Source: Syntrophomonadaceae bacterium
GTDB lineage: Bacteria > Bacillota > Dethiobacteria > DTU022
Direction of reading: 5' to 3'
Length of the DNA: 59,064 nucleotides
NCBI GenBank assembly: GCA_003567725.1
Contig: PWYU01000021.1
Coordinates: 1-59,064, forward strand
Of the stretch, positions 45,913-53,437 are shown piece after piece. The position numbers and the translations under genes were made by a program. The stretch's first letter is position 1, and each line of letters begins with the position of its first letter. The notes below the pieces were generated by a model. It was not told where the DNA came from and searched no databases. It worked only from the letters and a program-made list of their open reading frames with translations.

Positions 45913-46634
45913 TGAAAGGAAAATTTTATGGTATCGGGGTCGGCCCGGGCGATCCGGAGCTTTTGACTTATAAGGCGGTGCGAATTTTACAAGAGGTTGA
46001 CTGTGTAGCAGTGCCTGTCACAGTTAAAGATAAGGAAAGCACGGCTCATAAGATTGCCAGGCGTTTTATCAGTCCTGAAGCGGTACTGCTCGAAATCGAT
46101 TTTCCCATGACCAGGGATCGGGCCTGCCTGGAAGAGGCCTGGCAAAGGGCCCGGGGGGTAGTACAGGAGAAACTGGATCGGGGTCAGGATACGGCCTTTT
46201 TAACCCTGGGTGATCCAATGCTTTACAGCACTTATATTTATCTTTACTACCATCTTGAGCAAGCCGGGTATGCGGTTACTACTGTGCCTGGAATTACATC
46301 TTTTTCAGCTGCTGCGGCCTCGGCCGGGGTGCCGCTGGCTTTTGGCGATGAGAGGGTGGCTCTGCTGCCGGGAGCAGCGGCACAAGAACTGACAGCTGCT
46401 GAATTGTCCGCTTTTGATACCCTGGTATTATTCAAAGTGGCTCGCTGTTACAAGTGCATTTTAGAACTGCTGGAAGCGGGAGGCCGCCTGGGTGGGAGTG
46501 TGCTGGTTATGTCCTGCGGCCACCCTGAAGAAAAAATAATTACAGATTTGAAAGCAGTGTCAGGGGACGAGCTGTCATATTTTTCATTAATCATTTCGCG
46601 AAAGGAGCCGGTCCTGGAATGTCAAAACCATTAA
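45912..46634 (+). CDS. cbiL: precorrin-2/cobalt-factor-II C20-methyltransferase
   Basis: 240 residues. YGIGVGPGDPELLTYKAVRIL and FLTLGDPMLYSTYIYL are typical of CbiL/CobI. It methylates C20 of cobalt-sirohydrochlorin. ATG 45912 follows GAGGAGGG, and a TTG three bases earlier is less likely. The end overlaps cbiF by 16 bases. Confidence 0.93.
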   Translation: MKGKFYGIGVGPGDPELLTYKAVRILQEVDCVAVPVTVKDKESTAHKIARRFISPEAVLLEIDFPMTRDRACLEEAWQRARGVVQEKLDRGQDTAFLTLGDPMLYSTYIYLYYHLEQAGYAVTTVPGITSFSAAAASAGVPLAFGDERVALLPGAAAQELTAAELSAFDTLVLFKVARCYKCILELLEAGGRLGGSVLVMSCGHPEEKIITDLKAVSGDELSYFSLIISRKEPVLECQNH

Positions 46635-47383
46635 TACATATCGTGGGGGCGGGCCCGGGAGACCCGGAATTGATTACGGTTAAAGGTGATCGCCTGCTCC
46701 GAGAAGCCGATTTAATAGTATACGCCGGATCCCTGGTGAATAAACAGGTTTTGGAAGCAGTTGGTTCAGAATGCGATTTTTACGACAGTGCGAGCATGGA
46801 TTTAGAAGAGATCTGCCGGATTATGATCGACTATGCCAGGGAGGGTAAAAAGGTGGTCCGCTTGCATAGCGGGGATCCCAGCCTTTACGGAGCACTGCGG
46901 GAGCAGATGCAAATTTTAGAAGAAGCCGGGGTCGGTTACCGGATGGTCCCGGGTGTGAGTTCGTTTTCGGCCGCTGCGGCTGCTGTGGGCAAAGAATACA
47001 CCCTGCCGGATATCTCGCAAACCGTAATCCTGACCCGCCTTTCCGGGCGCACGCCGGTACCCGAAGCGCAGGCCCTGGGCCGGCTGGCCAAGCATGAAGC
47101 CAGTATGGCCATTTTTCTGAGCATCGGCATGATCGACAGGGTGGTTGAAGAGTTGAAGCAGGGCTACAAGGAAGACACTCCGGCGGCGGTAATATACAAG
47201 GCTTCCTGGGATGAAGAACAGGTGATCTATGGAACAGTGGGTAACATCGCAGAAAAAGTCAAAGAGGCTGGTTTTAAACTCAGTGCGCTGATCCTGGTAG
47301 GGCGGTTTTTGGGAGATCCCATCAGCCGTTCAAAGCTTTATGATGCAAACTTTAGTCATGGATGCCGGGAGAGCAAGAAATGA
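46619..47383 (+). CDS. cbiF: cobalt-precorrin-4 C11-methyltransferase
   Basis: 254 residues with HIVGAGPGDPELITVKG, VRLHSGDPSLYGALREQM and VPGVSSFSAAAAAVGKEYTL. The acceptor segment QTVILTRLSGRTPVPE identifies the C11 branch. It overlaps both cbiL and the start of cbiG. Confidence 0.94.
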   Translation: MSKPLIHIVGAGPGDPELITVKGDRLLREADLIVYAGSLVNKQVLEAVGSECDFYDSASMDLEEICRIMIDYAREGKKVVRLHSGDPSLYGALREQMQILEEAGVGYRMVPGVSSFSAAAAAVGKEYTLPDISQTVILTRLSGRTPVPEAQALGRLAKHEASMAIFLSIGMIDRVVEELKQGYKEDTPAAVIYKASWDEEQVIYGTVGNIAEKVKEAGFKLSALILVGRFLGDPISRSKLYDANFSHGCRESKK

Positions 47384-48708
47384 AAGTGGCTATAATAGCG
47401 GTAAGCAGGGATGGAATCAGGCTGGCAAAAAAACTGACCGGGTTGTTTGAGGCAGTCGATATTTATGTGCCGCCCCGTCTGATTATAGAAACAGGCAAAG
47501 CAGAAGGTGGGAAAGCAGGCCCTGAAGCAGATTTAAGTAAGGGCTCAAACGAATCCTGTGATGCATACTATAAGGAAAAGCCGGCTAAAGAGGGTTTAAA
47601 TACAAATACTGGAAAAGCAAAACAAGTAAAAGGAATCACCCTGCCGGCTGGAAGGCGGGGTGGTGATAAAGCCTTTCAGGAGCAGGGTGCAGTATTAAAG
47701 CCCCTCCGCCTGGGTTTTTACTCCGGGGTGGCGGAAATATTTCGCACCTATCAGGCCCTTATTTTTATCTCAGCAGCCGCTGTAGCAGTGAGGGCTGTTG
47801 CGCCTTGCCTGGCGGGGAAAGATAGTGATCCGGCTGTTGTGGCAATCGATGAAAGGGGGCGTTTTGCGATAAGCTTGCTCTCGGGACACCTGGGTGGGGG
47901 CAATGATTTAACTAAAAAAATTGCCGGCTTTATCGACGCACAGGCTGTGATTACTACTGCTACAGATGCGAAAGGTCTGACCGCTTTCGACAGCCTGGCC
48001 AGGCAGTGGGATTGGACTGTTGAAAATTTGCCTGATTTAAAGTATATCAGTGCTGCCATGCTGGAGGGGCGTGAAATAGTGGTTTACGGGCGGCAGCCAC
48101 GAGATGGGGTAGTACTGTATAATAATCCAACTTTTGAAAACCTAAAGGATGTCCTGACAGGAAAGCTGGCAGGAAACATCAATATCACAGAAGATTCGGC
48201 AGAGCTTTCCCGGGCCCGGCACGGGGCGGTGGTGATCGATAACCGGCTGGAGAAATGGCCGATCCCGGAAAACATACCGCAGATTATTCTGCGGCCGAAA
48301 AATGTGGCGGCGGGTGTAGGCTGCAGGAAAGGTATCCCGGCTCAAAAAATCATCAAAGCGGTTGAGCGGGCCTTCAAGGAGGCCGGTCTATCACTGGAGA
48401 GCCTTAACTGCCTGGCCAGTGGAGAGTTTAAGGCTGATGAAAGAGGGCTGATTGAAGCTGCCCGTTTTTTAGGTGTGCCTTTTAAGATATTTACCCGATC
48501 TGAAATAGCTGCCCTGCTGAGAAAAGAAACGCTTAATGAATGCAGCCGCTCCGCTTTTGTAGAAGATCAAGTCGGAGTGGGTGCTGTGGCTGAACCCTGC
48601 GCTGTGCTTGGCAGTGGCGGGAGCGGAGTGGTTCTGCCTGTCATTAAAGCCGGAGGTATTACCGTTTCACTGGCCGAAGGGCCGCTTTTTACTGCCACAA
48701 ATATTTAA
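47380..48708 (+). CDS. cbiG: cobalt-precorrin-5A hydrolase CbiG with an enlarged linker
   Basis: 442 residues from ATG 47380, preceded by GGGAGAG. An in-frame ATG at 47362 is possible. The conserved core has AAAVAVRAVAPCLAGK, DERGRFAISLLSGHLGGGND and the C-terminal GVGCRKGIPAQKI and FLGVPFKIFTR. It opens the ring delta-lactone and releases acetaldehyde. Between the first strand and the core, residues about 38-100 form a Lys/Gly/Glu-rich low-complexity insertion not usual in CbiG. The reading frame is intact. Confidence 0.9.
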   Translation: MKVAIIAVSRDGIRLAKKLTGLFEAVDIYVPPRLIIETGKAEGGKAGPEADLSKGSNESCDAYYKEKPAKEGLNTNTGKAKQVKGITLPAGRRGGDKAFQEQGAVLKPLRLGFYSGVAEIFRTYQALIFISAAAVAVRAVAPCLAGKDSDPAVVAIDERGRFAISLLSGHLGGGNDLTKKIAGFIDAQAVITTATDAKGLTAFDSLARQWDWTVENLPDLKYISAAMLEGREIVVYGRQPRDGVVLYNNPTFENLKDVLTGKLAGNINITEDSAELSRARHGAVVIDNRLEKWPIPENIPQIILRPKNVAAGVGCRKGIPAQKIIKAVERAFKEAGLSLESLNCLASGEFKADERGLIEAARFLGVPFKIFTRSEIAALLRKETLNECSRSAFVEDQVGVGAVAEPCAVLGSGGSGVVLPVIKAGGITVSLAEGPLFTATNI

Positions 48709-48791
48709 AGCTATGTATAAATATGCATTATAGACGGTAAATCTATTTTTAAACAGTAATAAACGCCGCATTAGAAGGAGTGGGAGTAAAA

Positions 48792-49535
48792 ATGCCTGCA
48801 GGAAAAGTGAGCGTGGTCGGAATCGGGCCGGGGTTGCCCGATCACATGACCGCAAAAGCCAGGGAAGCGCTTGAAAAAAGTGATGTAGTGATTGGATACA
48901 AACTCTATGTGGAGCAGGTGAAAAATCTGCTTAGCCAGCAAGAAATTATTGCTTCGTCCATGGGTAAAGAAGTGGAGCGCTGCCTTCTGGCGATAGATAA
49001 GGCAGGGAATGGGAAAAAGGTAGCCCTGGTTAGTGGAGGCGATCCGGGTATTTACGGTATGTCCGGTTTGCTTTTGCAGTTAGCAGGTGAAAAAAACCCT
49101 TCCCTTGAGGTGGAAATTATTCCCGGAGTAACGGCAGCCGGGGCGGCTGCAGCGCTGCTTGGGGCCCCATTAATGCATGACTTTGCCGTGATCAGCTTAA
49201 GCGATCTGCTCACTCCCTGGGAGTTGATTGAAAAACGCCTGGAGGCTGCGGCCTATGCTGATTATGTTATCGTGCTTTACAATCCCCGCAGCAGGGGGCG
49301 CAGTGATCTTTTAAGCCGGGCCAGGGAAATTGTTCTAAAACACCGTCAGAGCGAGACCCCGGTCGGGATTGTCCGCGGGGCAGGGCGCAATAATCAAAAG
49401 CAGTGGGAAACTACCCTGGAAGAGTTAACTGTTTTGATCGAAGCAGTAGACATGGCCAGCCTGGTTATTATTGGAAACAGCCATACCTACTGGGATGGTT
49501 GTAAAATGATCACACCGAGGGGGTATCAAGTATGA
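48792..49535 (+). CDS. cbiH: cobalt-precorrin-3 C17-methyltransferase
   Basis: 247 residues. VVGIGPGLPDHMTAKAREAL, LVSGGDPGIYGMSGL and HDFAVISLSDLLTPWELIEKR are typical of CbiH/CobJ. It methylates C17 and contracts the ring. ATG 48792 is preferred, with AAGGAG and GGGAG just upstream. The in-frame GTG at 48780 overlaps that site. It overlaps cbiJ by four bases. Confidence 0.94.
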   Translation: MPAGKVSVVGIGPGLPDHMTAKAREALEKSDVVIGYKLYVEQVKNLLSQQEIIASSMGKEVERCLLAIDKAGNGKKVALVSGGDPGIYGMSGLLLQLAGEKNPSLEVEIIPGVTAAGAAAALLGAPLMHDFAVISLSDLLTPWELIEKRLEAAAYADYVIVLYNPRSRGRSDLLSRAREIVLKHRQSETPVGIVRGAGRNNQKQWETTLEELTVLIEAVDMASLVIIGNSHTYWDGCKMITPRGYQV

Positions 49536-50239
49536 TCCTGGTCCTGGCAGGAACAAGTGAAGGCCGGCTGGCAGCGGCATCTTTGGAGAAAGAAGGCCTG
49601 GAGGTAATTGCTTCCACAGCTACAACATATGGAGGTGAATTGCTGGCCAAAGATTTTAAAGGGGAGATAACGGCTCGGCCTTTAAGTTTTGCAGAAATGG
49701 TTCAGTTGATCACCGACAAAAAGATTGACAAGGTAATCGATGCCACCCATCCTTTTGCCGTAGAGGTCACCAATAATGTCCGGGAAGCCTGCCGGATTAA
49801 AGGTGTAACCTATGAACGTTTGGAAAGAGAAGGGGAAGAATTTGCTGAAGATGAAGGTATTGTCAAGGCCAGGGATGTCGAAGAGGCAGTTCAGCTAACT
49901 GCTGAAAGGGAAAGTAAAATAAGGGGCAATATTTTTTTGGCTACGGGTAGCAGCAAGCTGGAGTATTATATCGCCAGTCTGGATCCTGAAAAGCTGGTAG
50001 TGCGAATCCTGCCGGTAAAAAAATCTCTGGAAAAATGCCTGGAGCTTGGTATATCTCCTCAAAATATTATCGCCATGCAGGGCCCCTTTGATGAAGAAAT
50101 CAACCGCTGTTTGTTTAAACGTTACGGCGCTTCACTGGTTATTACCAAGGATAGTGGGCCGACTGGAGGGACAAAGGAGAAAATTGATGCAGCGAAAGGG
50201 TTAAATATTCCAGTAATCTTGATAAAACGACCTGACTAA
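49532..50239 (+). CDS. cbiJ: cobalt-precorrin-6A reductase
   Basis: 235 residues. The N-terminal LVLAGTSEGRLAAASL, the DATHPFAVEVTNNVREAC segment and GPTGGTKEKIDAAKGLNIPVILIKRP identify CbiJ/CobK. It reduces the macrocycle with NAD(P)H. It is the last gene of the ring-building series, followed by about 690 bases without an intact gene. Confidence 0.94.
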   Translation: MILVLAGTSEGRLAAASLEKEGLEVIASTATTYGGELLAKDFKGEITARPLSFAEMVQLITDKKIDKVIDATHPFAVEVTNNVREACRIKGVTYERLEREGEEFAEDEGIVKARDVEEAVQLTAERESKIRGNIFLATGSSKLEYYIASLDPEKLVVRILPVKKSLEKCLELGISPQNIIAMQGPFDEEINRCLFKRYGASLVITKDSGPTGGTKEKIDAAKGLNIPVILIKRPD

Positions 50240-50929
50240 TGAATTGTTTTGTAACTGTTTAGCCTGCTTAAGAAAACTGCACTTGCTGATCGTTTAGGCT
50301 GGAACTGCACCGGCTTAGCTTTAAGCCTTGCGCCTGGATTGCCCTTTTGACAAGCTCATCTTAAGCTCTCGCTCAGTGGCCGACTTCCTGCCTGCTGGAC
50401 CGCTTTAGGCCTCGCTTCACCGGCATTTCCATGCCTGCACTTTATGTTCGCTTCAGTACTTTAAAGATTATTTGGTCATAACCAGTCTTTATAGATAATA
50501 AAGGAACTGGCAGTGAGAAAGTTTTGGAAATACAAGAAGCAAAAACCTTCAGTTCTTTGAGATTGCCACAAATAATCCAGCTAATTTTCCAAATAAAAAA
50601 TTATATGATATTATTAATACTGTAACTGAATATAGCATACAATTTAATCATGAAGATATTGTATTTATGCAGCCGCCGGATGGTTGAACTAATTGCCTGA
50701 AACTAAAATTTAACTCGCAGTGTTTCAGCTTCGGCCTTTCACCTGGGCTTTCCTTGTGTTGAACTCAGCTTAAGCTTTGCCCTGGCAAAAAGAGCATGCC
50801 ATCGCTTGATTTATGAATCTATGTAAAATGCCTTTATGCAACTTCAGATTTTTTTCGCTGGTTTTTATGCCTGGAGATTATTATTCGTTCTGACCTTGAT
50901 ATTTATAGATACAGGGGGTGTTGGTACGG
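50240..50929. other. 690-base region without an intact gene after cbiJ
   Basis: It consists of a pyrimidine-rich part (50240-50470), a stretch with coding-like codons but no start (50517-50687) and another C/T-rich part (50700-50830). CTTAAGCT-like words recur in both C/T-rich parts. No tRNA, riboswitch or clear terminator was recognised. Confidence 0.4.
50517..50687 (+). pseudogene. possible 5'-truncated gene remnant
   Basis: Open frame of 56 codons ending in TGA at 50685-50687, bounded upstream by TGA at 50514. No usable start codon lies near its beginning. The product (including FEIATNNPANFPNKKLYDI and FNHEDIVFMQPPDG) reads like real protein, but I do not recognise the family. It is probably the tail of a decayed gene. 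Confidence 0.35.
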
Positions 50930-51823
50930 ATGAACAGCCGAGAATTCGGAAAGTTAATGGCGGCATTGAGAAAGCAGAATTTAAATGAATTTGGAAAAAC
51001 ATGGAGCAGAGAGGAATTGGGTAAATATATTCATATCAGTCCCCACCAGTTAGGAAGGCTGGAGCGGGGAACAAGAAAATACCTTGATATTGAAACATTA
51101 CAGCTATTAGCCGATGCATTTAATTTGACCACCTTGGAACGAAAAGAACTATTTTTTGCAGCAGTAGGAGTATCGGAAGATGAAATAGTAAATCCGGATG
51201 ATTCTGAAACCAAATTAGAATTAAAGAAATTGCTATCTACTCTAAAAATGTTGCAAACCCCGGCTTTTCTGGTTGATGATTATGCTGATATTGTGGCAAG
51301 CAACATGATGACGATGCGCCTTTATCAAGCCAATGAAGAATATATGGAAAAAAGCGGCGAAGGTTATGCCGCTTTTAATTTATTAAAGTTTATTTATGAC
51401 GAAGCATCGGGTTACAGGAAAGCTGTTGGGGCTGCCTGGGAGGATATGGCTAAGCGTAATATAAATTTTTTCCGGCGTATATCACTTAGACAAAGGCATA
51501 AGCATTACTTTAAAAAAATCCTGGCTGAATTACGCAGGATTCAGAAATTCGATGTTCACTGGTATGAAGTAATCAGGGGCCCTACCTGTATAGATTCTGT
51601 TTATGATATATTTAAGTGGAATCACCCTTTTTATGGACCGATCCATCTTGTTTTTACCGAAGCACCTCTTCCTACTCGTTATGGTATTTTGTATTTGTTC
51701 ACTTATTCTCCTATGGATATCACCACTGCAAAGGTTTTCCTGGAAATCGCCAGAGAAGTTGGTGGCCAGGTCTTCCAGTTCGCTCCCTGGCCCATAAAGC
51801 CCCTAAACGAGCCTGAAGAGTAA
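50930..51823 (+). CDS. XRE-family regulator with MmyB-like sensor domain
   Basis: 298 residues. An N-terminal helix-turn-helix (about 15-65, WSREELGKYIHISPHQLGRLERG) is followed by an MmyB-like PAS-type ligand domain (about 95-280). ATG at 50930 is favoured, with AGGGGGTG at 50913-50920. In-frame GTG and TTG at 50918 and 50921 lie inside that site. Its neighbours are a broken pyrophosphatase gene and the corrinoid adenosyltransferase, and the target is unknown. Confidence 0.8.
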   Translation: MNSREFGKLMAALRKQNLNEFGKTWSREELGKYIHISPHQLGRLERGTRKYLDIETLQLLADAFNLTTLERKELFFAAVGVSEDEIVNPDDSETKLELKKLLSTLKMLQTPAFLVDDYADIVASNMMTMRLYQANEEYMEKSGEGYAAFNLLKFIYDEASGYRKAVGAAWEDMAKRNINFFRRISLRQRHKHYFKKILAELRRIQKFDVHWYEVIRGPTCIDSVYDIFKWNHPFYGPIHLVFTEAPLPTRYGILYLFTYSPMDITTAKVFLEIAREVGGQVFQFAPWPIKPLNEPEE

Positions 51824-51865
51824 ACTGTTTTGCCGTAGTAAACCATGCTGGAAGGGGGGAAAGTT

Positions 51866-52155
51866 ATGCCAGATAAGCGAGATTATGATCGGGCCGGTTC
51901 CGACCTGCGCTACCGGGCCCATCCCTGGCACGGGGTTTACCTTGGTGATAACTGGCCCGGTGTTTTCAACGCCTAGAGCGAGGTTGTGCCGAGCGATACT
52001 GTGAAGTATGAACTGGACAAGGAAACGGGGATCTCCTGCAGATCGACCGGCCCCAGCTTTATTCAAGCATTTACCCGACCCTGTACGGAATGCTGCCCCG
52101 GACTTACTGCGGCCGGAGGGTCGGTGACTTTCCGCCTGTTTTAAGTTATCATTAA
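51866..52155 (+). pseudogene. inorganic pyrophosphatase remnant (amber stop, frameshift, truncation)
   Basis: Translation from ATG 51866 gives a soluble pyrophosphatase N-terminus with RYRAHPWHGVYLGD, then TAG at 51974-51976. The frame continues with [17 protein letters not shown]. Near 52030 one base is missing, and in the next frame the family sequence resumes with [20 protein letters not shown] and [11 protein letters not shown], then ends at TAA 52153-52155. The C-terminal half with most metal ligands is absent. Three independent defects make function very unlikely. Confidence 0.85.
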
Positions 52156-52173
52156 TAACCGGGGAGGAAGCGG

Positions 52174-52704
52174 ATGGAAAAAGGATATGTGCAGATCTAC
52201 ACCGGCGACGGTAAGGGCAAGACAACTGCCGCCCTGGGCCTCGGCCTGCGGGCCGTGGGCAGCGGTTTAAAAGTGATCATGTTCCAGTTTTTAAAAGGGA
52301 TGCACAGCGGCGAACTGGAAAGCGTCCCTTTGCTCGGGGGCAGTTTCAAAATCTACCGCCTGGCCGAAAGCAATAAGTTCTTCGGCGCTATGAACGATGC
52401 TGAAAAAAAAGAACTCGGGGCGAAGCTCAGGCAGGAACTGGTCCGGGTGCGGGAAGTAATGGAACAAGAAGCGTGCGATGTGCTGATCCTGGATGAAATC
52501 ATGGCCACGATCCACGGAGGGCTGCTCACGGTGAAGGAAATTTGCGCCCTGGTTGATGCCCGCCCGCCGGGAATGGAACTGGTCTTGACCGGGCGAAATG
52601 CCCCACAGGAGCTTATTGATCAGGCTGATTTGGTTACAGATCTGGGTTGTGTAAAGCATTACCTGGATGTCGGTGTTGCCGCCCGCCGGGGCATCGAGAA
52701 ATAG
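52174..52704 (+). CDS. cob(I)yrinic acid a,c-diamide adenosyltransferase (CobA/BtuR/CobO type)
   Basis: 176 residues. Walker A GDGKGKTTAALGLGLRA, VIMFQFLKG and the LILDEIMATIHGGLL segment are typical of this family. TGRNAPQELIDQADLVTD and the C-terminal H-Y-L-D-V-G-V-A-A-R-R-G-I-E segment match well. It attaches the adenosyl group to corrinoids with ATP. AACCGGGGAGGAAGC precedes the ATG. It lies about 2 kb from the ring-building genes and complements them. Confidence 0.95.
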   Translation: MEKGYVQIYTGDGKGKTTAALGLGLRAVGSGLKVIMFQFLKGMHSGELESVPLLGGSFKIYRLAESNKFFGAMNDAEKKELGAKLRQELVRVREVMEQEACDVLILDEIMATIHGGLLTVKEICALVDARPPGMELVLTGRNAPQELIDQADLVTDLGCVKHYLDVGVAARRGIEK

Positions 52705-52873
52705 CAATTTTAAATTTTAGGCAGGATTTATTTTTTTTGCGGAGAATGAAAGTAATAAGATTGTATTTATCCTATATAAGCGATAGCTATATAACCCTAA
52801 TCCTGAATATTATTAAGCGGTTTTGTAAGGAGATGATAAGGCATTAATACTGACTAAAGGAAAGATTTACTAC

Positions 52874-52891
52874 ATAAGTGACTCCACTTAT
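52874..52891. promoter_or_regulatory. perfect palindrome upstream of the Rrf2 gene, candidate operator
   Basis: ATAAGTG-ACTC-CACTTAT at 52874-52891: 7-base arms with a 4-base centre, about 100 bases before the Rrf2 start. Its position suggests autoregulation, but no match to a known NsrR or IscR consensus is claimed. Confidence 0.4.
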
Positions 52892-52990
52892 TGAAGCAAA
52901 ATTTTAAGTATACCAGAGTTTAACCTGGCGCCGCAGTTAAATAGCTATACTTGATAACGGGTTTACAGGTTAAGGGGGTGAGGCCAGTTT

Positions 52991-53413
52991 ATGCAGTTAA
53001 CGAGGCAATCTGAATATGCTATAAGGACTTTACTTGAGCTCTCCAAATATTCTGATGGAGAGTTTATACAGAGTCGGGCCATTGCGATCCAGCAGGACTT
53101 GCCAGTACAGTTTTTAAATAAGACTGTGCAAATATTGGCCCGGACCGGGCTGGTAGAGACCAGGCGGGGCATGCAAGGAGGAATAAGGCTGGCTGTAAAG
53201 CCCGAAACTATAACCATTGCTGATGTAGTGGTTGCAATTGAGGGAAAAATAGCGATCAATCCCTGCCTGGCGGACGATTATCACTGTGTCAATCGTCCAA
53301 ACTGCCGGGTACACGAAATTTTAGAACGGGCCCAATCAGCAATGCTGGCCGAACTGGACAAAGAGACTTTAGCCGATCTGGTAAGAGATGATAACAACGA
53401 AAGGGTTATCTAA
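52991..53413 (+). CDS. Rrf2-family iron-sulfur regulator (NsrR/IscR-like)
   Basis: 140 residues. An N-terminal winged helix (about 1-80, with TRQSEYAIRTLLELS and a wing near RRGMQGGIRLA) is followed by three cysteines with spacing C-x6-C-x5-C (about residues 97-110), the usual cluster ligands. It lies 24 bases before the hybrid cluster protein gene, the classic target of NO-sensing NsrR-type regulators, so nitrosative stress control of hcp is likely (inference). GGGGGTGAGG precedes the ATG. Confidence 0.88.
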   Translation: MQLTRQSEYAIRTLLELSKYSDGEFIQSRAIAIQQDLPVQFLNKTVQILARTGLVETRRGMQGGIRLAVKPETITIADVVVAIEGKIAINPCLADDYHCVNRPNCRVHEILERAQSAMLAELDKETLADLVRDDNNERVI

Positions 53414-53437
53414 CTAAAATATCTTGGAGGGATCTTA

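Noticed and set aside
51974-51976. TAG in the pyrophosphatase gene read as a recoded codon
   Set aside because: A frameshift and loss of the C-terminal half follow, and TAG is a common stop in this window, so gene decay is simpler.
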